Source of the DNA: Forficula auricularia | Lineage: Eukaryota > Arthropoda > Insecta > Dermaptera > Forficulidae | Direction: 5' to 3' | NCBI GenBank assembly: GCA_024734495.1 | Contig: JALMQS010000435.1 | Location: forward strand, 434,001-498,000 | DNA length: 64,000 nt | Shown: positions 39,401-47,869 of the stretch, in pieces | Layout: every line of letters starts with the position of its first letter | Position numbering within the stretch: the stretch's first letter is position 1 | The notes under the pieces: model-generated | Told to the model about the DNA's origin: nothing | Database searches by the model: none | The model's input: the letters and a program-made list of their open reading frames with translations, nothing else | Program-made: the position numbers and the translations under genes

Positions 39401-42400
39401 GTGGCCAGGTTTGTGAAAATGCCGGGTTTTTGGGAATGGGGTTAAAAAAGAAAAAGCACGAGTGTTTCTTCAGAAAATACAGTACTGTACTTATATGTAT
39501 TGTTTGCTTTAGAATACAACACAGAATAAACTACCGAAATAACCTTAAACAAAAGAAAAGTACGTACTTTATGAAAGCATAGGAGGCTTTAATACATGAA
39601 AATGGGTTTTTTTTCGCCCTGCCAGGGTGTGGTCGAGTTATTCGGACTGCTGGGTTATCGAGTGCCGAGTTTTCGTAACTCTACTGTATTAAATTATGAT
39701 CGTTTATTTTAAACTATCAAAAAATTAAAATAATCACTATAGAAGTATACTAGACAAAGGCAACTTATTACTACATATATAGCTTATTTTCTAATTATAG
39801 GGTGATCCAACTTCAGCTTCCTAAGTTTTTTTTTATTTTTTAATAAAAAACACAAAAATTTAAGGATATCTTTTGATTTTTTTTTTTTATTAATCAAATA
39901 TTTCATTTATTTATTTATTAAACAAATTAAAAATTTAAATTTAAAAAATATAAATTACAAGGTAGGTTTCAGGATTTTCTTTTTGTGAAACCTACCTTGT
40001 AATTTTATTTTTTAAAGGAGTGGTTATGGGAAACCATCTCTGTAACAACATTCCCCAGGAAAATTACATTGGAGAGGATACTCTACTAAATCGCCGACGC
40101 TCGTAATCAAGTATGGCACTTGAAGAAGAAGAAAGGAGTGAAAAATCTTTAGCTATATTTCTTATATATGTTGCATTTCGGAGAGAGATTTGTCTTAAGG
40201 GTTTGTCTAACTGCCCGGCAGGCAAGTTAGCGCTTGGGTTCGATTCCCGAGGGGACGAAGCCCTCTGATATGCAATGTAAAAATATTTTTACTAAAATCT
40301 TTGATTCGTCCCTAAATAAAATAAATTCGTTTCTTTATATTTTTTAAATTTAAATTTTCAATTTCATTAAATATGTTTCTATATGTGGGACATATCATGA
40401 AAGGAGAGAAATATCAAATACTGCAAAATATTATGCAAAGAAAAATTATAGGAAAGAGATCCATAGGGAGGAGATGAAACTCATGGTTGCAGAACCTGAG
40501 AGAATGGTTTGGTTGTAGTAACCACCAACTATTTAGATCTGCGGTCTCAAAAGTAAAAATCGCCTTAATGATTGCCAACCTTCGAAACGGAGACGGCGCC
40601 TAAAGAAGAAGAAATATGTTTCACCTCGAACCTATGGATAATGAAATAAGTAAATATATGGACTCCCCTCAACAAATGGACTACCCCATTAACAAATTTA
40701 CTAACTCTGAGCTAATCGAATTAATAAAAGAAATAAGCCCTAAAAAATCACCCGGACATGACCTTATCTCCTGAAAAATACTAAAAGAAGCCACCCAAAC
40801 TTGCTACAAAGCCATTACTCAAATATTCAACGCCATAATTCGCATCAACTATTTCCCAGCTTATGGAAGTTGGCCGAAATAATTATGATACTAAAACCAG
40901 GGAAAAAGCCGGACGAAGTAAAGTAAGTACAGACCGATCAGCCTCCTCCCAATCTTCAAAAAATCTTCGAAAAACTACTCATGAAGAGACTACATCCAAT
41001 AATTCAAGAAAGAAGACTCCTCCCAAATCATCAGTTTGGCTTCAGAAGAAATCATGGAACCATAGAACAAGTCCACCGCGTAGTCAACGAAATCCAAATG
41101 GCCATGGAGTCAAGGAAATACTGCTCAGCAGTGTTTCTGGACGTGACTCAGGCCTTCGACAACCAAATCATAAAATCGTACCTGAAAGACAGACACTTCT
41201 ACGTCAAATATGGAACTGACTACTCCAAACTATATCCAATTCAGTCAGGTGTGCCCCAGGGTAGCGCGCTAGGGCCGCTTCTATACCTCTTATACACAGC
41301 TGACTTACCCACTAGAAATTTGACCACCATTGCAACTTTCGCTGACGACACTGCTATCCTCTCAACCCACAACGACCCCGAACTAGCCTCTCGTAAACTA
41401 CAAACTACCTTCAATGATATCGAAAAGTGGCTCAACACTTGAAGAATCAACGTCATGAGACTAAATCAGTTCATGTAACTTTCACCCTAAAAAAAGGCTC
41501 TTGCCCCATGATCAAAATCTTCAATAAACCTATCCCCCAGGCTAGCGACGCAAAGTACCTAGGAATGCATCTGGACAGAAGACTAACGTGGCAAAAGACA
41601 AGACAAAAAGTAAGCAACTGAGACTTGATGCCCCGAGCTGGGTACCAAACTGCACAATACTAAAAGACATAGAAATCCCCTGTCAAAGACGAAATAAGAC
41701 ATCACAGCCACACGTACCTAAACAAACTGACTCACCACCCCAATGAGTATGCTCAAGACATAATATCAACATTACCACTAACAAGATTAAAAAAACACAG
41801 ACCAATCGACCTACCACAGCGCTTCACGTGATCATGCCAAACCCTTTCTTTCTTTTTATATTTTTAGTTTACTTCTAATTTATTTTTAATTAGTTTAAAT
41901 ACAAAATTCACACCTTAATGTAAAGCTCAATGGAGCTCTCATTATTCTACCTCAAATATTGTTAATACTAACCATGTCATTTTTTCATTTATTGTCTGTA
42001 AATAAGTTTATTGCCCGTAAGGGCAGATTGCCGATGTATACTATGGAGTCTAATAAAAAAAAAAAACCTCCAACCCACACCATTCTCCCTGAACAAAATC
42101 ATTAATTATTTATTAACAATAACATCATTTAAATGGCCGCCTCTGTACCTTCTGCAGCATCTGATCCTTTTAAAGTAATTTTTGATATCTTTTGTTCTAA
42201 AATTCCGACCGTATCTCGGCTATAACTTAAAGAATGTTGGTTTTCATACGCCTATAGCGGTCACCATTGGCTGTTAGGCACTGCTCACACGGAGATACTC
42301 TAATCTCGGATACTCGGCGACTGAACTACGGAGACTTTGAGACTGTAGTTGCCCGTCATGCTCACAAGGCCGCTACTAAAGTTGCGAGTTTTTTCTACTT

Positions 42401-45400
42401 CCCTCACAAACTTCATATTAAATTCTTGTTCACTCATTTTTCTTTAAGCCTAGTTTACACGGACTTAGTACTTGCCATTAGTACTATTCCATTTACTAAG
42501 CACTTAGCAGACTAACTGATTAGTTTGATCGCGATCAAAAACAATTCTCGTTAATGTGTTAATTATTCTTTGATATATTAATGAGAAAATTAACTTCACT
42601 AACTGATTAGTAGTGGTTCACATGTCTCTTCTAACCACTCTAATTAGTGTATAGGGAAAGCTACAAGATGGCAATTCAAGTTGTCAATATACAGGGTGGG
42701 GCACAAAGATCTACCACATTTTGAAGAGGTAGAAAAAAATGAAAAAATTTAACTAAAAACAAATTGAATATATTTTTGAAAAGAACATAAATTAAATATT
42801 TTTTTAAATGTGTTTTAAACATTATATCAGTCGAAAAAAAAAGGGGGGGGGGGTCAAAAATGAAAGCCCTTTCGACCAAACTATGTATACAAAATGTGGT
42901 TAGTTTTTGCATTTCTAGCCTTCTGGGGGTCCACAGAATATGTATACAAAATTTGGTTGAGTTTGGTCGAAAGGGCTAGAATTTTCATTTTTGACCCCCC
43001 ACCATTTTTTTTGTCTGATATAATGTTTAAAATGCATAAAAAAAAAATTATTTCATGTTCTTTTCAAAAATATATTCAGTTTTTTCTAGTTAAATTTTTT
43101 CATTTTTTTATACCTCTTTATGCCCCACCCTGTATGTGCTACTTGCCATTAGTAAATAGAAACCATTTCTATTCACTCGCACTTGCCACTCCACTAATAC
43201 TAACCACTTATATTGTGTGTTTACACGACACAGAATTAGTGCGAGTGGTTAGCACTAATGTTTAGTACTAAGCTCGTGTAAGCTAGCCTTTATTGAAGGA
43301 ATCCAAGCAATTGGAGTATCCCCGTATGAGTGCCGCAGCCTGATTACACATGGTGCGTCTCTTAGTCGCTAGGCGAGGGGTGAACCGCGACTTAAAATTG
43401 TGTACACCTACATCCACTTCCACTTTCATTTCCAAGTAGAAGACAATAGATTATCTAATGAATTCCAAAGTAATTCCAAATAATTCCAAAGACGGTGTAC
43501 ACCTAATTCCAATCGCGGTTTACCCCTCGTCGCCAATCCCCTTGATCCACCTGGCTACGGCCTTGGTTTCACTTACAGCAGTAATATTCTCAGCTAAACG
43601 TGCACCACGATGATGCACAGGCCTTACCCTATCTCCAGGGCTTTCGGTCTCTTCAAATTTTTCCCCGAAATTTCTAATTAAATTTACCATAATCTTCCAT
43701 TAATTTTCGATACACAATTCGAACAGAATTGTTATTTCTGTAGAACATTTGAATAATTTTAAGGCGTTGAACGGTGGTTAAGCGATCTATTTAGTAAATG
43801 TGTTGTTGTAAACTAACATTTGACACTTTGAACATGTGCGATTATTGACAGCTGTCTGATTAACAGGGCTGCAAAAATAGGAAACTTGGATTGGATCATC
43901 CTTTACTTACGAAACAAACTGACCTCTCTGTTAAATTAAAATCGCCATCAACAATTGCTGGTACTCTTTTAAATCGATTGACCTGTTCATATTCTTTCGT
44001 GAGATGTTGGCCTAAGTGGACAGAAAAAAAAATAATAATAATTAAAATAATTAGTCGTATGTTTCCTATATTTGATTCAATCGCGAATCGAATGCAGGTG
44101 ATTTTTGTCAAATATTAAGTGAAAATAATATCTGAACTTATTTATTTCTAACTTGAAATAGTGAAGTTAAATAAATTTATAATTTTCTCATTAATATATT
44201 AAAGAATAATTAACATATTAACGAGAATTGTTTTGATCGCGCTTTTTGAACAAGATATATATCGCGAGACTGCTGATTGAGTTATGAGTCTGCTGAGTCT
44301 TAAGCCTGGATCAAGAGAGATGAAAAAGATATGATCCATTTAGCTATAATCCAAAGTCATTATTGCGTTTAGCCCGCATGACACTCGGATGGATCACCGT
44401 CTTTTTTCATTCTTTCCTTGTCCAGACTTAAGACTCAGCAGACTCCAATAGCTTCAACCAGCAGTAGTCTCGCGATATATATCTTGTTCAAAAAGCGCGA
44501 TCAAAACAATTCTCATTAATGTGTTAATTATTCTTTAATATATTAATGAGAAAATTATAAATTTATTTAAAATAATAAAGTATCTAGTGAATATTTTAAC
44601 ATTGAAAACGTTTCTGTGTCTGTTTCATCATATCAATGTCGCTTTTGTACGGGTTAATCACTGTGATGAGAGCTTCCAGTTGGCTGGGTGACCGTACTTT
44701 TCTATTTGTTTATAATGTTATTATTATGTATTTGAATTACGTTGATAAATATACGACTCTCCTAGTATCTTTATATTACTTTATTAATTATCTTAATACA
44801 CTCTCCTATCAGAATATATTGTCCTATCTAATCATTTAAATACAGCGTGATTCACTACGATTGTAAAAAACTTGGTGAAATTGTTGGCGAGGTCATTTTA
44901 AGCAAAAAAATATTATATGAACATTGGTATTATTTGAATCCCTTCAACTATGTTATAACCTGGGACACAATTTTCACTTTGTCAATCTCAAAATTTTAGA
45001 TAAATAACGGAATTTAGAAAAAATAATTAATTTTAGAAATTATCGAAATTTTAAACAACAAAAATTCAATTAACAAAAGGTCAAATTTGGAAAACTGCTC
45101 AAATTATGCTCCTTGAAATAGTCAGAATCATAATCTCGTATCATATATTCTTATTGCAAATTTGTGTAACATCGATTCTTTGAGGAAACTGTTTTCTTGT
45201 GCATATTTCAACAAGTCCCTGGAGCACCGAGCGATGCTCGGAAACTTTTTGCTTCAGTTAAAAGCCATATATTAACATTATTTGTCGAATTGTCAACCCA
45301 AAAACCCCCTAACCCGTAAATTTCATCCAAATCGTTAGAGCCGTTTTCGAGAAACCGATTCTATATATGTAAATACAAGAATTGCTCGTTTAATATAATA

Positions 45401-46051
45401 AGATAAGATAACATAAGATATTTATGTTAAACAGACCAAATAAATAAATTTTAAAGAATTTAAGAAAAAGTACTTCCTTACTGTAATAGTAAAGTACTTT
45501 AAAGTGTAATTTTACTAAAAAGTTTATATAAGCTTTTTGGTGGACCTCAAGGTACTTAAATAGAATATTAAATTTGATCAAAATTCGTTAGGTCATTTTC
45601 AAGATATTTAGAAAAAACTAAAAAAGTACAGTAATAAAGTATACTAATGTTTGTGTACCGATATGTACCAAAAATTAATCAGAGCTTCATTTTGTTAAAA
45701 TAATGGTAGGTTTTCAATTTCATCCAAATCGTTAGAGCCGTTTTCGAGAACCCGATTCTATATATACAAGAATTGCTCATTTAATAATTTAAGATAAGAT
45801 AAGATAAGATGTAAACAAAATACAAAGATGTCATACTTATTACGTCTTTAAAGAACAATTGATATTGTGTGTTTTTCATTGTTGAATTAAATCCACGTAT
45901 GTAGGTACATATTTCAAAATTTACTTTTGACCAGCCATAGTTCTGTAAGGGATTAAAATAGGGCCAATGTTTATATACCTAACATTTTTTGCTTAAAATA
46001 GCCTTCCAAAAATTTCCCAGTTTTTACACTCATTGTGAATCAACCTGTATA

Positions 46052-46082
<31 letters not shown>

Positions 46083-47869
46083 ATATATATATATACAGGG
46101 TGTTCCACAGAACTCGTTCATTCAAAGTTTTCATGGAAGGAGTTAAGAGAAAATTTTGAACTTGGACTCATTTATGTTTTGGAATATGCTCTTTTTAAAT
46201 AAATTATTAACAGCTTTTGGACACTTTCTGCTTTGCCGCAATCGCCATCAACTTTCTTATTTTCTATGGAACCCCACAAATATTTTTGCATCATTAGATT
46301 AAGTGTTAAAAACTGAAATCGAACCTCTCTGATATGCAATGTAAAAATATTTTCTCTAAAATCTTTGATTGGTCCTTAAAAGTAAATTCATTTATTAAGA
46401 TGATTTTGTTTAATATACTTGATGTCTAAAATTTATAATTTCTGAGTTATTTTAAATAGCTTGTAAAATCTACCAATTAGCGTTCATCTTTAAAAATTAG
46501 TAATAATTAAACTATTGTTTGTAGAATTAATTTGATCAATCAAAACTCTTAATTAGACATTAAAGAATCTTAATCATAAAAATTCAAATTTTATATCCAG
46601 AATGACCATAATAATCGTTTATTTCTGAAAATCAAAAAGTTGTTAATACACAATTTTTTCAAATGGAACATGGCATAAATTTTAGTATTTTTGAATTCTA
46701 AATAAAAATCCAATAGAAGTTTATTAAATATTCCCTATACCTAAAATTAATAGTTTTTTAAATAAAAAATATTTTAAATTTCCAGATCTTAATTATTTAT
46801 ACATAATAATTAAGATCTGGACGTGTGAAATTTAAAATATTTTTTATTTAAAAAACTATTCATTTTAGGTATAGGGAACATTTAATAAACTTCTATTGGA
46901 TTTTTATGTAGAATTCAAAAATACTAAAATTTATGCCATGTTCCATTTGAAAAATTGTGTATTAACAACTTTTTGATTTTCAGAAATAAACAATTATTAT
47001 GGTCATTCTGGATATAAAATATGAATTTTTATGATTAAGTAAGTTTCTTTCATGTCTAATTAAGAGTTCTGATTGATCAAATTAATTCTACAAACAATAG
47101 TTTAATTATTATTTCGATTAGATTAAAAATGCCTTCTCAAACAAACCTTGCAAACAACTTGAATAGGTTCGGTTTATAATCTCAGTTCGATTAGATAAAA
47201 AATGCGGGTACATTAACACCACCGCAAGGTTTGTTTGGGAACGCATTTTTTATCTAATCAAACCGAGATCATAAACCGAACCTATTCAAGTTTTTTTTGT
47301 CATAGGGAAACTGATTTATTCTATTTTATGATTTATCTCAAAAATTATACGTGTAGATTGGCGAAATTTAAAAACCGCCAAATCTGTAGCTGCGGTGGCA
47401 TTAATACACAAGTACCTTAAGTTTTTAACACTTAATCTAATGATGCAAAAATATTTGGGGGTTCCATAGAAAATAAGAAAGTTGATGGCGATTGCGGCAA
47501 AGCAGAAAGTTGTTAATAATTTATTTAAAAAGAGCATATTCCAAAACATAAATATGTTAAAGCTCAAAATTTTCTCTCAACTCCTTCCATGAAAACTTTT
47601 AATGAACGAGTTCTGTGGAACACCCTGTATATATGATGCATGGACATTCGTATAGTATTTATCCAAACCTGTGTCACTATAAGCATTTTCAATGTTAAAA
47701 CAAATATATTATAAGAATTGTATTAAAAAAGATAATAAAGACAAAGAAAAACTTTACCACTTGCTAATTTGATTCTTTGATCTTCGAAAGGAATTTTATT
47801 TTTTCTTAAAAATATTATCAACGCTCTAGATGGCTGTGACATTAAATCATAAAATACTTTTAACGTCAT
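24327..47869 (-). CDS. GSTT: Glutathione S-transferase, theta class, with duplicated last two exons
   Basis: Theta-class GSTs conjugate glutathione to electrophiles in the cytosol. The minus-strand coding exons are: 1, 47869-47758; 2, 44011-43924; 3, 38963-38813; 4a, 34896-34716; 5a, 31385-31174; 4b, 27913-27733; 5b, 24478-24327. All have AG/GT borders and matching phases. The N-terminus holds [11 protein letters not shown] with the theta catalytic serine at residue 11. Exon 2 gives the G-site loop [14 protein letters not shown], with the Glu-Ser pair completed across the splice. Exons 3-5 form the helical C-domain. Using 4a/5a gives 247 aa; using 4b/5b gives 227 aa. No second copy of exons 1-3 is visible, so 4b/5b are either alternative 3' exons or the remains of a tandem gene copy. 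It is divergent from the fructosamine-3-kinase gene. Confidence 0.9.
24770..24840 (+). repeat. Degenerate hammerhead-like motif in a repeat
   Basis: The core reads CCGAAGA (one change from CTGANGA) at 24784, a stem II of AGGAGG/CCTCC, then GAAAC at 24808. It is followed by an AATAAA-rich tail. Only one arm of the repeat is visible. Confidence 0.4.
25253..25930 (+). pseudogene. cob-like: NUMT: mitochondrial cytochrome b fragment
   Basis: About 226 codons of cytochrome b read in one frame with the mitochondrial code (many TGA codons at Trp positions), from INGSLLDLP to KIPFHPYF. Conserved landmarks are [54 protein letters not shown] and HQTGSNNP. One base is missing near 25288 (CCCACCCGGCT), which breaks the frame. 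Under the nuclear code it is stopped by each TGA. The block is much richer in G and C than its surroundings. It lies inside GST intron 4b and is a nuclear copy, not a functional gene. Confidence 0.93.
26308..26642 (+). mobile_element. Foldback element with hammerhead-like core
   Basis: Outer inverted arms (ATTCTTCCAAACGATGCGAGG near 26319, and its complement near 26632) enclose a plus-strand CTGAGGA at 26467 and GAAAC at 26492. The sequence between them could not be folded into a convincing stem II by eye. Confidence 0.5.
26921..27049 (-). mobile_element. tRNA-derived SINE
   Basis: On the minus strand it carries a perfect Pol III B box, GGTTCGAATCC (27025-27035), and ends in poly-A (poly-T at 26921-26931 on plus). 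It is flanked by an 8-base direct repeat, ATTTACAT (26913-26920 and 27050-27057). Confidence 0.75.
27235..27438. mobile_element. hAT-type MITE
   Basis: A 204-bp element has terminal repeats CAAGGCCGTAGCCAG and CTGGTTACGGCCTTG. It is flanked by the 8-bp duplication GGTGAAGC/GGTGACGC (one mismatch). There is no coding capacity. A partial relative is at about 43551-43570. Confidence 0.75.
27733..27913 (-). CDS. GSTT: GST theta exon 4b (duplicate)
   Basis: It has the same length (181 bp), phase and splice sites as exon 4a. It encodes [15 protein letters not shown] through to [15 protein letters not shown]. The frame is intact and the seven residue changes are mostly conservative, which suggests it is under constraint. 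Confidence 0.88.
27960..29440. other. GST intron stretch without recognised genes
   Basis: AT-rich intron sequence. The more GC-balanced segment at about 28400-28680 looks repeat-derived but was not identified. No exon-like conserved protein was found on either strand. Confidence 0.5.
29473..30272. mobile_element. Foldback element (GGTAGGTTTCAC family) split by a hAT insertion
   Basis: The outer arms start near CTTGAGCAAGATGCGAGG and mirror to about 30270. Both arms run through GGTAGGTTTCAC-like ends to a GAATTCGATATATTTCGG segment. Removing the hAT element and one TSD copy restores, on the minus strand, CTGATGA, then GGCTCACCCCC, then GAAATATATC. That is a hammerhead-like core interrupted by the insertion. 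Confidence 0.65.
29569..30146. mobile_element. hAT-type element nested in foldback
   Basis: The termini CAGGGCCGGATTTAGA and CTAAATCTGGCCCTG are inverted. The flanks are an exact 8-bp duplication, GGTGAGCC (29561-29568 and 30147-30154). It contains a C homopolymer (about 29617-29634) and a palindrome near 29675-29712. No intact transposase. Confidence 0.85.
30400..30720. repeat. Dispersed repeat with poly-C tracts
   Basis: Two diverged repeats of a block containing TTTTGCATTTTTA, CAAAATTTGGTTGAGTTTG and a run of 8-9 C. Related blocks occur at about 42850-43010, 50640-50880 and 53635-53825. Family not identified; the copy near 50700 lies inside a Helitron. Confidence 0.55.
31174..31385 (-). 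CDS. GSTT: GST theta terminal exon 5a
   Basis: It encodes (K)[17 protein letters not shown]... and reads past the point where exon 5b stops (after SKI). This adds 16 residues, ending LFLKNK before TAA. The extension is not part of the conserved theta C-terminus and looks like loss of an ancestral stop. Confidence 0.88.
31550..31770. repeat. C/G-homopolymer-rich repeat
   Basis: It starts CATAGGCGCCGGAACC, contains runs of 13-14 G (about 31606 and 31733) and a (CA)n tract, and sits in GST intron 4a. It resembles the end of a hAT-like element, but no partner terminus was confirmed. Confidence 0.4.
32420..33109. mobile_element. TTAA-flanked element, copy 2
   Basis: It follows the 23249-23934 element along its whole length (for example TTTCACCATATGGGTTTT at the left, GAAACAGCTACC before TTAA at the right) with scattered changes. 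The left terminus has lost its first bases. Confidence 0.6.
33183..33955 (+). mobile_element. hAT transposon remnant
   Basis: The termini CAGGGGTCGGGAACC and GGTTCCCGACCCCTG are perfect 15-bp inverted repeats. They are flanked by an exact 8-bp duplication, GCCTAGTC (33175-33182, 33956-33963). Internal frames (about 33360-33850) resemble the C-terminal hAT dimerisation region: [10 protein letters not shown], then [16 protein letters not shown] and [13 protein letters not shown]. They are broken by stops. At 773 bp it is an internally deleted, inactive copy with young-looking ends. Confidence 0.88.
33969..34447. mobile_element. MITE with TTA target site (Harbinger-like)
   Basis: Inverted ends GGCCGGGCGCACACTG... 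and ...CAGTGTGCGCC are flanked by TTA (33966-33968, 34448-34450). A three-base TTA/TWA site is typical of PIF/Harbinger. It carries a Helitron 3' fragment inside. Confidence 0.6.
34141..34270 (+). mobile_element. Helitron 3' end fragment
   Basis: G-rich GGGGTG-type repeats end in a GC-rich segment and CTCAGCTAG (34262-34270), closely matching the 3' ends at 48969 and 51341. Only the 3' part is present. Confidence 0.5.
34716..34896 (-). CDS. GSTT: GST theta exon 4a
   Basis: It is 181 bp and encodes [15 protein letters not shown] through to [15 protein letters not shown]. The conserved N-capping/hydrophobic-staple region SIADI is present. The acceptor is CTAG and the donor ACTA|GTAAAT. It matches exon 4b at 53 of 60 residues. 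Confidence 0.92.
34975..35190 (+). repeat. GGTAGGTTTCAC-family arm with hammerhead-like core
   Basis: The plus strand carries CTGAAGA (35079-35085), a stem II of TGGGT/ACCC with loop TAGTC, and GAAA (35100-35103). An AT-rich hairpin ending ATC and then GAGA follows. CTC just before the core can pair with this GAG as stem I. All conserved positions of a hammerhead core are present. It ends near GTGAAACCTACC (35172). Confidence 0.6.
35250..35460. mobile_element. Foldback of the GGTAGGTTTCAC family
   Basis: Arms of about 60-70 bp (ending ACTAGGTAGGTTTCAC and its complement) surround a plus-strand CTGAAGA (35330-35336) and GAAATATATA (35351). Stem II between them is poorly paired, so the core is degenerate. 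Confidence 0.55.
36040..36246. mobile_element. mariner-type MITE
   Basis: The termini GTTGGTGCATAATTAT and ATAATTATGCACCAAC sit next to TA. The TTGGTGCA end resembles mariner termini. About 207 bp, AT-rich, no coding capacity. Confidence 0.6.
36353..36504. mobile_element. Small foldback built from TTCATCGAC repeats
   Basis: The arms are made of repeated TTCATCGAC/GTCGATGAA. The element is flanked by a 12-bp direct repeat, ATTTCTCATGGG, so it is a real insertion into the surrounding foldback rather than part of it. Confidence 0.65.
36614..36758. mobile_element. MITE (CGAGGGGTGAACC family), copy 1
   Basis: The terminal repeats CGAGGGGTGAACCGC and GTGGTTCACCCCTCG are inverted. The exact 8-bp duplication is GTGATTTC (36606-36613, 36759-36766). 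The internal TGTACACCTA block is also mirrored. Non-coding. Confidence 0.8.
36821..37355 (+). mobile_element. hAT-like element (CAGTGGCGTGCGG end), copy 1
   Basis: It starts CAGTGGCGTGCGGTCCATGG and ends CACCGCCCGCCAGTG, with imperfect 8-bp flanks (ATGTATAT/ATGTACTA). An internal frame (36969-37160), with [20 protein letters not shown] at its start, is probably a transposase remnant. Related copies are at 56644-56977 (other orientation) and 39232. Confidence 0.6.
37370..38573. mobile_element. Element with long terminal inverted repeats (~390 bp arms)
   Basis: It starts CCGGGTGAGTTTTTT and ends with its complement, flanked by TA. The arms match to about 37735 and from about 38170, with small differences. 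The 430-bp centre has no intact transposase. TA flanks fit Tc1/mariner-type insertion. It lies in GST intron 3. Confidence 0.75.
38813..38963 (-). CDS. GSTT: GST theta exon 3
   Basis: It continues (S)[19 protein letters not shown] and then the helix with [14 protein letters not shown], the domain boundary and first C-domain helices of theta GSTs. The acceptor is TTCAG and the donor AAG|GTACT, in phase 0. Both exon 4a and exon 4b can join here. Confidence 0.92.
39000..39140 (+). repeat. LINE 3'-end fragment
   Basis: A short stretch (TCCACAGATACCTTCGACTC, then TTCTTCTTGTATTAATATCA) matches, in the other orientation, the 3' ends at about 58245-58480 and 49010-49105. Family unassigned. Confidence 0.4.
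39232..39350 (+). mobile_element. hAT-like end (CAGTGGCG family), partial copy
   Basis: Begins CAGTGGCGTTCCGACCATAG followed by ATGCTGTGGATGCG, matching the termini at 36821 and 56977. Only one end is found. Confidence 0.5.
39361..39686. mobile_element. pogo/Tigger-type MITE
   Basis: The termini CATTAGAGTCCCGAAAACTC and the complement of GAGTTTTCGTAACTCTACTG form about 22-bp inverted repeats flanked by TA. This end resembles pogo elements. 326 bp, non-coding. Confidence 0.65.
39950..40015. repeat. Solo hairpin of the GGTAGGTTTCAC family
   Basis: ACAAGGTAGGTTTCA and TGAAACCTACCTTGT face each other across only about a dozen bases. It is the bare terminal inverted repeat of the foldback family, with the ribozyme-like core missing. 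Confidence 0.6.
40060..40140 (+). repeat. LINE 3' end with (GAA)n tail
   Basis: The frame reads [19 protein letters not shown] before a GAAGAAGAAG tail, as in the last residues of RTE/Dong-type polyproteins. Only the end is preserved. Confidence 0.4.
40190..40335 (+). mobile_element. tRNA-derived SINE
   Basis: Contains a perfect B box, GGTTCGATTCC (40237-40247), then a body CTCTGATATGCAATGTAAAA that recurs at about 46325. The 5' tRNA part is recognisable only around the B box. Confidence 0.6.
40382..40615 (+). mobile_element. RTE-like LINE 3' end
   Basis: The frame reads [15 protein letters not shown], a stop, then [20 protein letters not shown] and [20 protein letters not shown], with TAA and a GAAGAAGAA tail. 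This is the C-terminal end of RTE/BovB-class endonuclease-RT proteins. One in-frame TGA (Trp or Arg codon lost) marks it as dead. Confidence 0.7.
40616..42067 (+). mobile_element. jockey-clade LINE, truncated and broken
   Basis: Reverse transcriptase of the jockey type: [10 protein letters not shown], then [40 protein letters not shown], the palm motif [14 protein letters not shown], the catalytic FADDTA, and [14 protein letters not shown]. Several frame changes and stops break it (TGA at about 40771; shifts near 40865, 40920 and 41440). Residues between DNQI and VKYGTD appear deleted. It ends with TCTAATAAAAAAAAAAAA at 42067. 5'-truncated; an inactive retrocopy in GST intron 2. Confidence 0.85.
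42444..43290. mobile_element. MITE hosting an inner element
   Basis: The outer ends (AAGCCTAGTTTACACGGACT and the complement of CGTGTAAGCTAGCCTT) and repeated AGTGGTTAG motifs mark a MITE that now contains the 42692-43132 insertion. Confidence 0.45.
42692..43132. mobile_element. TA-flanked foldback (CAGGGTGGGGCA ends)
   Basis: Ends CAGGGTGGGGCA and TGCCCCACCCTG with TA on both sides. The arms are mirrored over about 180 bp each with poly-G/poly-C tracts near the centre, so the element is almost one hairpin. Confidence 0.7.
43374..43529. mobile_element. MITE (CGAGGGGTGAACC family), copy 2
   Basis: Ends CGAGGGGTGAACCGCGAC and GCGGTTTACCCCTCG; the interior matches the 36614-36758 copy closely. 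The flanking duplication is imperfect (TCGCTAGG/TCGCCAAT). Confidence 0.75.
43924..44011 (-). CDS. GSTT: GST theta exon 2
   Basis: It encodes [20 protein letters not shown] and then VDGDFNLTE, the glutathione-binding half of the thioredoxin fold including the cis-Pro (VPAI). The acceptor is CTTAG and the donor AG|GTCAGT. The exon ends two bases into the Ser codon of the ES pair. Confidence 0.9.
44155..44578. mobile_element. Foldback MITE with AAAGCGCGATCAAAACAATT arm
   Basis: About 130-bp arms (ATTTTCTCATTAATATATTA... to CTCGCGATATATATCTTGTT and inverted) surround a 100-bp centre. Related single arms occur at about 42525-42600 and 56695-56755. Confidence 0.6.
45185..45425 (+). repeat. LINE/SINE 3' end with (ATAAG)n-like tail, copy 1
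   Basis: Contains CCAAATCGTTAGAGCCGTTT, then ACAAGAATTGCTCGTTTAA and an AAGATAAGATAA tail. This is a widespread 3' end type in insect genomes, often linked with RTE-like LINEs. Confidence 0.5.
45700..45815 (+). repeat. LINE/SINE 3' end with (GATAA)n tail, copy 2
   Basis: Shares CATCCAAATCGTTAGAGCCG, ACAAGAATTGCTC and the AAGATAAGATAAGAT tail with the copy 300 bp upstream. Confidence 0.5.
46050..46092. repeat. (AAAT)n microsatellite followed by (AT)n
   Basis: About nine AAAT units directly next to the left TA target of the large hairpin element. Confidence 0.8.
46321..46396 (+). repeat. SINE body fragment in hairpin arm
   Basis: CTCTGATATGCAATGTAAAA and CTAAAATCTTTGATT match the SINE at 40190-40335; there is no partner in the opposite arm. 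Confidence 0.5.
47110..47300. mobile_element. Small foldback nested in hairpin arm
   Basis: AGGTTCGGTTTATAATCTC and its complement GAGATCATAAACCGAACCT, plus paired AATGCCTTCTCAAACAAACC-type ends, make a self-contained inverted repeat that the left arm of the large element lacks. Confidence 0.5.
47758..47869 (-). CDS. GSTT: GST theta exon 1 (start codon)
   Basis: It encodes the first 37 residues and begins at the ATG in AAAATGACG. It carries the beta1-alpha1 segment with SQPSRA, including catalytic Ser11. The donor is GTAAAG and the exon ends one base into a Gly codon (phase 1). Confidence 0.92.

Larger units (their letters stand above)
46096..47627. mobile_element. Giant TA-flanked foldback (1.5-kb hairpin)
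   Basis: It starts CAGGGTGTTCCACAGAACTC and ends with the complement, between TA dinucleotides. The arms of roughly 700 bp mirror each other nearly throughout and meet near 46785-46820, where CCAGATCTTAATTA faces TAATTAAGATCTGG. The left arm has gained the SINE tail at about 46321-46396 and neighbouring bases. The right arm has gained a separate small foldback at about 47110-47300. No transposase frame. Confidence 0.8.

Noticed and set aside
40231..40250. Functional tRNA gene around the B box
   Set aside because: There is no cloverleaf or A box at the right distance, and the body recurs at 46325; it is a SINE.
43560..43700. Possible GST exon in the GC-richer block near 43600
   Set aside because: No conserved GST residues and no phase match; exon 2 at 43924-44011 accounts for the protein without it.
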